A DNA stretch of 64,000 bases from Filobasidium wieringae (Eukaryota; Basidiomycota; Tremellomycetes; Filobasidiales; Filobasidiaceae): NCBI GenBank assembly GCA_001600055.1, contig BCIV01000001.1, forward strand, positions 613,774 through 677,773, read 5' to 3'. Of the stretch, positions 11,014 to 20,900 are shown piece after piece; within the stretch, counting starts at the first letter, position 1, and the number at the start of each line of letters is the position of its first letter. The notes under the pieces are model-generated. The model did no database searches and had not been told where the DNA came from. It saw nothing but the letters and a program-made list of their open reading frames with translations. The position numbers and the translations under genes are program-made.

Positions 11014-12808
11014 ATGGCTGTGACAAGAACGGCGGTACCTATCCTGGTACTAACGATGCTGGCGAGTGGAAGTGCAAATTCCCTGCTGGTAAGTTGCCCT
11101 GTTTACGTCTTGATATCATATTTTCATACTAATTACTGATGCACTGCTGCCTGTCATTCATAGACAAAGTATCAGGTCAGTATGGCATCCTGATGAGCGC
11201 ATGTTTCGCACACTCATAGATCACATTTAGGACATGCAATGTGTAAGAAATTGTTCACCAGAACAAACCGGAAGAGAGAACTTCGAGCAACCAGTGAGTA
11301 GTACCCCTGATCAGCAATCTGTTGTCTTTAATGCTAAGGGTGTTTCGCTGTATAGGTTTGGCAAAGTCTGAAGTAGGTTATAATTAGACCGCAAGCTAGC
11401 AGCTATGGTCAAGATCTTATTCTGGACTGTTTGATAGCATGTTCATCGGAGAGATGATGTGTCTCGTAGCATTCTATCTTCAACCTTATATATCTCGATC
11501 GCGAAAACCTTCTTCGAGCAATTACGAAGCTCTGACCCAGGACGAAACTGTCGAAACGCAAGAAACATCCCTTGCTACCGAAGCCTCAACCACTCCTCCC
11601 CCTCTAGCAGGATGGGCGAGATTGCTATTCCTCCTTCCCACATTATGTGACTTGACAGGAACAACTTTGATGAATGTCGGTCTCATCTACACCCCAGTAT
11701 CGATCTACCAAATGACCCGAGGCCTACTTGTCCTTTGGGTCGGGATTCTCAGTGTCATATTCCTTCGCCGCAAACTTTTCGCATACCAATGGGTCTGCCT
11801 GGTGCTTGTCACCTCCGGTGTAGCTTTAGTGGGGTTGGCAGGTAGTCTGGTGAAGCGATCGGTATTACCTGGAGGAGAAGATGATCTAAGTCTTTTGAAA
11901 CGAGCGGTGATTGCCGTAGCCAATATGGCCGGTCAAGAAGACCCCACGAAAGTCTTCATTGGGGTGCTTTTTATTGCGGGTGCACAGATCTTTACTGCTT
12001 CTCAATTCGTAAGTTATTTTCGTGTCAATTGTATCAAAGCTCCTCCTTACGCATTTCATTTCCATCAGGTTATTGAGGAAAAGATCCTCTCTAGCTACAG
12101 CGTCGAGCCTCTTGTGAGCATTTCGGAACATGTCCCTCGGTCTGAGAGCTGATATCCCGTTATCTTACAGCACGCCGTCGGACTCGAAGGATTCTTCGGC
12201 GTAGTCCTCATCCTCATCTCCATGCCGATCCTGCATCTGCTATTTTCATCTCGTTCAGACTATTTCAATATTCCCGTTGGCTTCAACCAGATTATCGGCA
12301 ACCCAAAGATAATGATCATCTCGGGCGCTATTTGCGTTTCGATCGCGCTGTTCAACTTGTCTGGTCTATCAGTCACCAGAGCCGTCAGTGCCGCTGCGAG
12401 GTGAGTAGTCACTCTCGGTTGATCGTCAGCAAACCAATTGATAGCTCCTTTGCCAGGTCCACCATCGATACCAGTAGGACCTTGACGATCTGGATGGTGT
12501 CCCTCGCACTCGGTTGGGAAGTGCTCACTTGGCCATACAGTCTTCTGCAAATCACAGGATTCGCCTTACTGGTGTAAGTCTGCGAGTATCGTTACTACAA
12601 GCATCGCCGACTTACCGGTCGTTTTTTTAGATATGGAACCTTCGTTTTCAACGGCTTGGTCAAGCCGCTCATCTTTCCTCCACCTGCGATTTCCCTGCCA
12701 CGAGAACCTGAGTTGGAGAGGACAGGGGAGCTTCCGGTGGCGGGAGCTGATGCGAGGGCAGGGTACGATGTTTTACCTGCTGCAGAGGCGGCGCGGGATG
12801 GTCGATAA
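11014..12808 (+). CDS. SLC35F6-like membrane transporter (drug/metabolite transporter fold)
   Basis: Nine exons (11014-11088, 11164-11175, 11231-11293, 11356-11372, 11438-12008, 12069-12113, 12171-12400, 12457-12573, 12631-12808) give 435 residues. The protein starts with a hydrophobic segment ending in NSLLTKYQD, then VWQSLNMFIGEM and about nine further hydrophobic helices, including LMNVGLIYTPVSIYQMTRG and LSVTRAVSAAARSTIDTSRT. These are the hallmarks of the SLC35F6 (C2orf18) branch of the nucleotide-sugar-transporter-like DMT superfamily. Human SLC35F6 is reported in lysosomes and mitochondria; the substrate is not settled. The gene has two micro-exons, 12 nt (TKYQ) and 17 nt, which are needed to restore conserved residues. 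The C-terminal 35 residues are hydrophilic. Confidence 0.85.
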
Positions 12809-14069
12809 GTTGTATAAGCTCCTTGCGAAGAAATCAATAAATCATGTGCAACTTTCGTACAACCAAGCGCCCTCGTTCTAGATCGTTACGTTTCGCTGTC
12901 GTGAAGCCTACGATTCGCGAGCAACACCTTACCACAACGGACCAAGACCCGATATGAATAGGACGGGAAGAAGCCATCCACCAGTTGGATCACCAATTTC
13001 ATGAAAGGATTCACCGGTACTGTTGAGGTTGAAGGTTATTGCTCGACAGGCTAGATGAGCTTGAGAGGATCCTGCTTGAGAAGATTCCCCTCTCTTGACG
13101 CTCGAATCCATTTTCTAGAGCATTCATTGATCACTGGCTACCGCACGTTCAAATGTATGACCTTTTGGAATGGATCGACTAGTTGGTTCTAAAATCCTTA
13201 ATGATAATAGAGGGATTTGTTGTTCACTCTATCATCGTATCATCTGTCTTTCAAGCGGCCAAGAAAAATTAGCTGATATGGGTCCTATAATCCATTCTGA
13301 GGCCTGGAAGATGTTGGCAGCAATGAGGGGGGACGACGGATATGCGGCGTACACGTATGGCGGCAGATACCTTTAGCTATCTACGACGACCCGATCGGGC
13401 AGCTTTCTACTAGTGAGTCATATGAGGAGCATGCAAAGCTCGGGATTGTCAGCATTGCTAGAGTGAAACCAGAAAACGGCACGAAACCCCTTGGCCACGC
13501 AGTCGGCTTGGAGATTAAAAGTCACATGCGGGCCAGACAGAAATACGAAGAGAGAGGAAGTAAAGTACACATGTACCTTTTGTGCATTGTCTCTCACGAG
13601 GACGACCTTATCTTTGGCTGTGGTTGTTGTCCGTTCCATCGGGATGTTTTTGGTGTCACACATTGGTGATTAGCCTGTAGAAGAATCCGGCTATGCAGGT
13701 GCCTTGAAGCCCGACGCGAAAAGATACAGTCTGCTTAAACACTACATACTGTTATAGATCCAGACGGTACTCTTGCTTTGATCGGGAAACGTACCTGGGT
13801 TCGTTTCCCGAGAATAGCTATTGAGCCCGGCGTTCCCAGCGATACAGACCTATGGACATATGGGACATGTGGATGAACAATTGGTAATTTTTGCCTCATG
13901 TACGCTTGAAACCACTGGGGGATTTCTAGCTGGTGAATAAGAACGGGAAAGGGCTATGATAGTGCATTCGGTCATGGAGGACTGTGCAGTACAGGTAAAC
14001 AAAAAGCAGGTGCGACGAGCAAGTGAAATGAACGTGTTCACGAAGAGGCGCGCTTGCACCGACAGGTGG
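12809..14069. other. Long spacer without a supported large gene
   Basis: It spans from the transporter stop to the CaaX-protein stop. Several short open frames exist on both strands (12929-13111 minus, 13170-13376 plus, 13418-13663 minus), none with a family I can name. At least one may be a small gene; see the separate entry. Confidence 0.4.
12929..13111 (-). CDS. Candidate small protein of 60 residues, unknown
   Basis: The frame opens at an ATG directly after an in-frame TAG and ends in TGG TAA. It encodes a polar N-terminal half and a hydrophobic C-terminal segment (GGWLLPVLFISGLGPLW) long enough for one membrane helix. The gene would lie tail to tail with the transporter. Length alone is close to chance expectation, and I do not recognise it. 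Confidence 0.2.
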   Translation of the reverse strand: MDSSVKRGESSQAGSSQAHLACRAITFNLNSTGESFHEIGDPTGGWLLPVLFISGLGPLW

Positions 14070-14696
14070 TCACATGATTAGACAAATCGGTTCGATATCC
14101 TTAGGCTCAGGTTTACCAGGAGCAGGTGGAGGAGGCTGCATCGAAACAGGCGTGACCATTCCACCTGGCATTTTAGTTCCTGATCATCCAAAGTGTGTCA
14201 GCATATCTGAATAGCGATAAACGTGAACGAATTTAACTCACCAGGCGGCAACCAGGTGGGAAAGTCTAGCACAGCAGACATGGTAAACACAGCTCCGCCT
14301 GGTAGAATAGTTCCAGTCGGAAGGCTGGCACAACAAAACCAGTGTTAGGCTGAAAAATCTTCGGTCGATAAATAGCTGGGCTCACAAAACTCCCTCAGTA
14401 CTGCACAAAGGGACAAGCGACAACGCGATTAAGTAATGATTCACGCCTGTGCCGATCCATTATCTGGCATGCCGTCGACTCACATTGTATGGTAAGCATT
14501 GTATTTGATGCCATATCTGATCGTTTAGTCAGTGATGTATATCGTGCCCGTCTCTCGAAGGACGTACTTACCCTTCGGGGATCAGTGCCTCCTCTTGAGG
14601 TGCTTCAACAGCCACCGCAAATGGATGCGGTGCCTCCCCTCCTCCTCTCCCTGGCGTCTTAGAACTCTGTGCATAAGTCCTTGCAGATGAAGACAT
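14070..14696 (-). CDS. Small Pro/Gly-rich protein ending in a CaaX box (CLIM)
   Basis: Five exons (14572-14696, 14484-14516, 14386-14400, 14242-14324, 14070-14179) give 121 residues. The third exon is only 15 nt. The chain opens with a Ser-rich stretch, then EALIPEGYGIKYNAYHT, LPTGTILPGGAVFTM, LDFPTWLPPGTKMPGG, a Pro-rich segment, and ends in ICLIM. Cys-Leu-Ile-Met is a good CaaX prenylation signal, and Met at the last position favours farnesylation. No enzyme domain and no membrane helix are seen, so membrane targeting through a lipid is the natural reading. It is longer than typical fungal mating pheromone precursors and lacks their repeat design. I do not know a named family; function unknown. 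Confidence 0.72.
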
Positions 14697-14802
14697 ATTG
14701 TGTGTATTGAGTGTACAGAGAGCTACGGAAGATCTAGACATCACGCAAGCTCTCAAATCTGAAAGCGAAGAAAAGGCTCTCGTGAAACATTCTTGAAACC
14801 CC

Positions 14803-14812
14803 TATATAAATA
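14803..14812 (-). promoter_or_regulatory. TATA-like box upstream of the CaaX-protein gene
   Basis: On the minus strand the sequence reads TTATTTATATAG about 105 nt before the ATG at 14696. Confidence 0.4.
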
Positions 14813-14853
14813 ATCAAAGGAGGGCAAACCGATAGGTTTCATATGTTTGAGCA

Positions 14854-15647
14854 TTACGGATCTGAAGTATGGATGAACCATTTCTGATTGTCGTTGTTCT
14901 CTGCACAGTACCATCTATGAGCAAAAGATAGATGGTCATTCAATGTGGAACAGTAGATATTGAACAGTTATACTGACGTCTGTATCTCTCGTTCTTCCCC
15001 CGAACCCTCCCTCACGTCCAAGCATTGATCTACGAGGCAAAGGATTAAGTGCATGCCATCTCATTCAGAGCGATCAGTGCACTAACTTCCTCCTGTAACA
15101 GCAAGATGATTATCACTATTGTACCACCAATTTTTTGGACCTTTTGCTATGTCAGAACTACTTCGTACACCACAATCCCTCGAGTCAGACTGGTTGGTCA
15201 AGTATAATGAATAGATCCGACCCACCAATCCTCCAAAATCGCGCCGGTCCCATCTGAGAGATCCGACTCTGTTCCGAGGCAGAGACCTTCGATAGAAGAT
15301 CTCAGTAACGTGCTAGATTCCAGATCGATTATCCAGATCTGAGAAGCGTCTGCGGGAGCGGTACAAAGCGCACTATCAAACGCGCATCGCACATAAGTCC
15401 CTTGGCTGGAACTGCTGCAGCAAAACGAGGCTCACGCTGTAACCCTACCCACCCCATCGTACAACTGTCCAGGACTTGAGGTCAAACATAACGGAGTATC
15501 TGCAGACCAGACGAAAATTTGTCCGGTGTATTGGTTGTACAGGCGGGTCTCTGTGCCTCCTTGTGGCAAGAAGTCAGCGGGGAAGGGCAAAGCTTGGACC
15601 AGCGACGACCCATTCAGTATTGACAATATGAGTAGTATGAGAAGCAT
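14854..15647 (-). CDS. Secreted beta-trefoil (ricin B-type) lectin-like protein
   Basis: Five exons (15463-15647, 15226-15414, 15087-15157, 14978-15029, 14854-14914) give 185 residues. Residues 1-19 form a typical signal peptide (leucine/isoleucine core, SLVQA end). The remainder shows three repeats with the QxW-type endings of the beta-trefoil fold: SQIWII, then KNWWYN, then NQCLDVREG ... NQKWFI. Six to eight cysteines fit an extracellular domain. Such single-domain proteins in fungi usually bind carbohydrates in the wall or in the surroundings; there is no catalytic chain, so this is not an intact plant-type toxin. The first intron is placed at GTACGA (15462) because a shorter alternative would leave an in-frame TGA. 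Spacing to the CaaX gene is only 157 nt, same strand. Confidence 0.75.
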
Positions 15648-16212
15648 CGTGCGTATCCTTTACGGGAGGTGATGCAGTCGCTTATTGATAGAAAAGAGGA
15701 TGGTAAAAACTTCGCTTCCAGGTTATATACCGTACATTCCCCTTTGTCGGCGGCACCCAAAGGCAGCAAAATTCTGAAATTCACAAACTCAACACCTGAA
15801 ACGCATGCTCATGCCTGAATAATGCCCCAGATTCTAGAGTAGTGAGAGTGTCGACCGAGTGGCATCTCAAATCACCTCAGAGGTTTTGTCAGGGTCAGCG
15901 GTCCAGTTCATCCTGTTGTGTGGTGTTGAGAAACGAAAAGCTGACGATACAGACCAACAATAACGATTGGGCCGTAGATTGATTCAAAGGATCCCCTTGT
16001 ATTCTGTTTAAAATGCACGACAGAGCGAGAACAAATAGCCGATGCAATAATCCCTAAATGATACAGTAGTACACTACACCTAGTACATATTAGATTGATG
16101 AGCAGAAAACGCAAAGACCTAAAATTGACCCCGGCACATCTATAATGGTTTTCGATATTCACCCCTGAACCGATAGTGTAACGTTGGTTCGACACCCTCA
16201 ACTTCCTTGTTC
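15648..16212. other. Spacer, promoter of lectin-like gene and 3' end of CBM21 gene
   Basis: No coding exon is supported. The minus-strand open frame at 15908-16216 directly follows the CBM21 gene stop and is best read as its 3' untranslated region. Confidence 0.45.
15722..15730 (-). promoter_or_regulatory. TATA box upstream of lectin-like gene
   Basis: The minus strand reads GGTATATAACC about 75 nt before the ATG at 15647, a good TATA position for an inducible secreted protein. Confidence 0.45.
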
Positions 16213-19200
16213 TCATAACGCGAAGCTCGCTCTAGGTGCTTCATGATTTCCTAAACGAACGTTTCCTCTCTTCACAGAGCCAGGAGGACTGCTCTTCTTC
16301 GAGCCAGGAGGGCTGACTTTTTTACGGGTTTTGAATAAGCTACTGTTGTTTCCGCTGAAACGGGATGGCGCCTTATCCCCGATTGGCAGATCGACCGGTC
16401 GAGCCATCTCCAAATGGTTGACGAAATACTTGTTGACGTCACTAGTCGAATGGATGCGTCGTTGATCCAGCTTGCCGATCGGTGGACTACTCGTCTGATC
16501 ACCAGCCCAACATAATCTATTGGAAGAGGTAAGATCTAGGTCAGCATTGAGGACGGAGGACGGAAATTGAAACTCCTCGTGCGGATACTCACTGTTCAAG
16601 GATGGATTTGTATGACATGTTCGAGATATCGTCCACACTTGATGATCGATGAGCAGGCAACTCGCTGTTGAAGTCATTCCCAACCGGGCTAGTTGGCGAA
16701 CTAGAAGCGCCCGAGTCGATCGATTCCGCCATGGAAGGAGGAGATGCATCGGAGATGGAATCACCTTGTAGACCCAGAGCGTTACCAGCATCACTTCCAA
16801 ACGAGGTTTCATGGTACAAGCTGGGAACAGCGAAAAGCGGTTCGCTGTACAACTTCGGCAAAGCCGTTCGAGGTGGGCTGGTACTGGTTCGAGTTGGCCC
16901 AACAGTTCCCGCAGGAGCACTGCGAGTGAAGTAGTCCATGGGTGGTGAAGGCTCCTGAACCTGCAAGACAGGAGGGGGCAAGGTATCTAATCGCAGAGAT
17001 GAGGGCTTGTCTGCCGCTTGATCTACCGAGCCACGTCGATCGAGGGAAGGCAGGTCGATGTTGGAGAGTTGAGGAGAGTAGAACTCCATGCTAGGTACGG
17101 TAGATGTTATGCTAGGGAAAGTAAGGCCAGAGGGAGACAGTGGCAGCTCCTGCGTACGACCACTAGGCGATCGGGCCTTACCTCCTCGAGCATTGTTGAG
17201 GGAGGCACCGAAATCGTAACGATGTCCTAGAGGACTAGCCATAGGCTGGGGACTGCTAGGCCCATTCGAGCGCGACCGAGGTTGAGGCAGTCCATCTATC
17301 TTTTTCGAGGGTGAGCCACGCACACCGTTGGAGAATCGGGCGGAAGGCACGCTGTTAGGTTTCGATTCGTCGTCATCACCAGCAGAGAGACGATCGAGAT
17401 GCATTCTCAAATCGGCCATCCTATCCTGCTTCTTTCCAGCAAGATCCCATTGCGATGCCCTTCCACCGATCGATCGACCCATCCCGGGAGATATCAGACC
17501 TGTTCCGTTGGAAACGCTGGGCCTTGAAGGAACCAGACTGGAGCGGGATTGCACCTGAGCTTTAGCAAATTTGACGTGGTAGTTGCTTCCTCCGTTGTTG
17601 TCCCAAGATTCTGTGGTACCTGCCATGTACCTCAAGCAGATGAACAGATTCTTCTCCTCAATTTTGCTCATCATGTCTTGCAACTTGAGCGAAAACTGGA
17701 ACCTATCGAATTCTCCGCCTTGAAGCGAGTCTTTGTACGTAGCCGATGTCTCGCTAGTGGTCTGCCACCAATCATAGGTGAATCTAACCGCGACCCATTT
17801 GTCAAACGCGATATTTCGAACTCGAATGATTCCTTTCAGGTTCTTTCTCTCCTCGTCCAAGAAGAGTGATTCCAAAGCGATATCCGTATCTCGTGGCTGG
17901 CTCGTAGGGAAGTTTGGCAACCTGAGTTCAAGCTGAGTCTTGGCATCTACTTCGTCGTCGGTAGCAGGGAAAGGATACTCTTCTCCCTCTGAAGTTGTGC
18001 ATTCGGTCGGACTGCCTTGACGACTAACCACCTGTGGTTTCTGATCGTGCAAGAACAACTTGACTCGCTCGAGTTGAGTGTCGAAATGAACGTACTTCGG
18101 GGCTCCAGGGGTGGTAGGAGCACTTCTCGCCGAACTTAAAGGACCGTCGAGAGCGGTAACATCCGAATACGAACTAACGGCCTTCAAAGCGGGCTTGACG
18201 ACTTCCCCAGATTTCTTACGCAGAAGTGCGGTAGCAGGACTGTACGGTCCGCTCATTCCGGGAATAGGAGCGCTACCTAAAGCTGGAGCAGTGTTTTGAC
18301 TTCGAATACCATTCAAATCCAACTTGAGCGCAGACTCGTTCCTCTGAGCCGAAGTACGAGTACTGAGCAGATTCGCCCTGTGTGACAAGTTTCGCATCCC
18401 CAACTCCGAATGAGACCTATTCAGACTCGTCTTCCTGACTACCGTGACAGCAGAAGCAGGAGGTACAGGTGTTGTGCTACTCGTTGTAGGTTCTGAAATC
18501 TGTACTCCTTTCTCCTCCGCCTCTGGGCTAGTCGCGGAAGTACTAGGGACATCCTTCTTGCGTCCCAATTGTAAAGTCGGTTGCGACCTAACTTCAGTAT
18601 TGATTGTTTTTTCCAGCGATCCATTGAACCTTTTCGTGCGGGGGATCAACTCCATTGAGGGGGTCCTAGTAGGACTCGAATCTCTCGAGGTAGAGGCTGA
18701 ATTAGGTCGGCTACCTGTATCCGAGCTCTCCGGGCTATCGGGAAACATTTCCGTGAAACCGAACAGTTTGGGTCGCCTGTTCCTCTTGCAAGTCAAATCG
18801 TAGGAATCCATGTGGGTAAGTTTGCCAGGACCACTTGTAAAGGTAGACAGAGCAGATAGAGCAGAGGTTTGACTGGAAAGGCTTGAGCCAGTGGGAACAC
18901 CAACAAGACCGGTCATGTCGCCAATTTGGTCGTGATTGTTGAGGCTAACCCTATGCTTAGGCGGCGATCGCACCTGAGGAACAACTTGATTGGTATAAGG
19001 GACAGTGCTAGTTGTCAAAGGAGTTGATTTGATAGGTTTCGATCGACTTGGGAGGGGGTTGGAAAAAGTGGCTTTGGGTTGATTTGAGGATGATGACATA
19101 GATGTGGATGTCGAGGCTGATGTCGTTTCTTGTGAAGGAGAGCCAAAAACGTCAGAAGCTGTCCTGTTGGTATCGTCGGCTTGGTTTGCCCTGTCGGGGG

Positions 19201-19421
19201 TCGGAGGTTGTATCACCACAAAACCGTCTTGAGAAGGAGCGAGCAGACTGCGAAGACAATGAGTCAGCATTGAGGTTGACAATATGTGCAATAGATTGAA
19301 CTCACCCGTCTACGTTCAGCGCATTAATCTTCCGGTCTGCTTTCAGTGTTAGAAATGACTCTTCATCCTCCTTGACCTGGTTTTGCGCCGGTACAGGCGA
19401 AGTAGGCAGCATGTAAGGCAT
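16213..19421 (-). CDS. CBM21 protein phosphatase 1 regulatory (glycogen-targeting) subunit
   Basis: Exons 19306-19421, 16593-19247 and 16213-16516 give 1024 residues. A CBM21 carbohydrate-binding domain sits at about residues 505-600 (IRVRNIAFDKWVAVRF, then TYDWW, FQFSLKLQD and WDNNGGSNYHVKF). Upstream, near residue 420, KYVHFD fits the RVxF-type docking site for the PP1 catalytic subunit. This order (disordered N-terminus, RVxF, CBM21) is that of yeast Gac1/Pig and animal PPP1R3 proteins, which bring PP1 to glycogen and activate glycogen synthase. The remaining length is Ser/Pro-rich disorder, with many possible phosphorylation sites. The C-terminus ends in a basic Gly/Ser segment with a repeated PPGSKKS/PPGSVKR motif. 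The gene is preceded by an unusually long region without genes. Confidence 0.88.
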
Positions 19422-20900
19422 TGTTATTTATGAATTGCGAGATGATTGTGAACAAGTCCAGGTGAGACCACCGCGACTTTTGATGAGGTCGAACGCGAGG
19501 AATAGGAAAGCGGTTGATTGTCTGAGACAGATGCAGTAAGAAGGACGACAACGGGTGAGGGGAAGGAGTTCAGGAGAAAGGAAATATCGTCCGAAAGGAT
19601 GTCTCTTGATTGAGTGAAAATCGAGGAGCAAAGTCGAAGAGAGGTCGTTGACGGGTATTAACCACTATTACCACGAATCCAATCGTCAGGGCAAACCTAA
19701 CCGGTTTGTCGGGCCAGCAGAAGGACGAGGAGAGGATCCGGCTAATGAGGCTAGAAGGATTCCCAAGTATCTGTGATCCGTGATCCTGGCTGAAGCTGGA
19801 GAGCAAGAAGGGAGCCTCGAGAGAGAAACCAGGAGAGCTTCGCCTAGAGAGAGAACGCGGATAAAGCGCTTGTCGTCTATGACGTCGACCGCGAAACAAG
19901 CGAAAGCTAATACTCGCTGGGGCAACCTATAGCTATCGATCCTATAGATCACGTCCGACCACAGAGATGTGAGTGTAGATGAACAAGTGACAAGGTGTTG
20001 CTTTGTGCTGGTCTGGTCAATTCTGGTACACCATACTATTATCACTACAGCATCGCGCTCTGCCCCAACGATGGTGACCGTGATACTGGAGCGAGCGATC
20101 GCACGCAGCTCAGGGCAGACGAGGAAAAGCGAGTGAACGAGGGAATGAGACCCGACGATTAGTGCGGCAGCAGGCGTGAGTTTGCCCGAAGTCGAGGGCA
20201 CAACAGGGGGAAAAGAAGGAGAGGAGCGATTTTAGCTGGGGGCCGGTTGATTCCGTCGCCCGGTATGATCGCTCCTTGCTCGCTTGTACGACGCTAACAC
20301 AGGAAGCAAAGATTCCATGGAACGTGAGCAACGCGCCCCTGCAGTTTTTCATCAGGCACCGGGCGGACCCGCTCAGAATCGACGATCCCCATCTTCTTGA
20401 TCATCCATACCCACACTCAAGCCCACAGTCAGACCTCGTAGACGACCGCAGAACCATGGGGCCGGCGGTCTCCCCTTCGCTTCCAAATGAATGCTCCTGC
20501 GCCACGCAATGTCATCACATCCATTCGTTCTTGTTTTTGTTCTACAACATGTCTTGTGCTTCGCCTTGCAACCTGTTTATTGAGGGCCTGGACGTGCAGA
20601 TCCGCCACATTGCGAGTGGTCCCATGTGATTGATTGAACCCTCCAAGCAGTTGCCGCCGGCGAGCGGTTAGCCGTTGGTCTAGACTTCTTTGCGTCAGAC
20701 ACTTTCATTCTGCTTGACTGCTTGACACCACGTGATTCATTTGGGCCTCGTTCATTTCGTCTCGACCTATATCCTTCGGTCTCGTACAGTTTCCGCTGAC
20801 CGAGCCGAGCTTCTTTGAATCCGCTCGAATCAACCAATGATCGTCTTCGACGTGTTCGGTCTCTGCTCGGTGGATGTCCGGTCAAGCGAAAAACATCCAT
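19422..20900. other. 1.5 kb upstream region of the CBM21 gene
   Basis: I find no convincing exon. Minus-strand open frames (19570-19899, 19686-20201, 20577-20900) overlap each other and carry no domain. The stretch probably holds a long 5' leader and promoter of the CBM21 gene and the 3' end of the next gene. Confidence 0.45.

Noticed and set aside
13170..13376. Plus-strand frame ending GDDGYAAYTYGGRYL
   Set aside because: Looks protein-like at its end but has no family, no sensible upstream exon and lies in a noisy spacer.
13418..13663. Minus-strand 81-residue frame
   Set aside because: Composition is mixed, no domain, and an overlapping plus-strand frame is equally open.
15411..15434. Reading the lectin-like gene as a pseudogene because of an in-frame TGA
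   Set aside because: A normal-sized intron (GTACGA...CTGCAG) removes the stop and rebuilds the repeat, and four further introns also keep frame.
14854..15647. Interpretation of the ricin-fold protein as a ribosome-inactivating toxin
   Set aside because: Only the carbohydrate-binding type fold is present; there is no catalytic chain.
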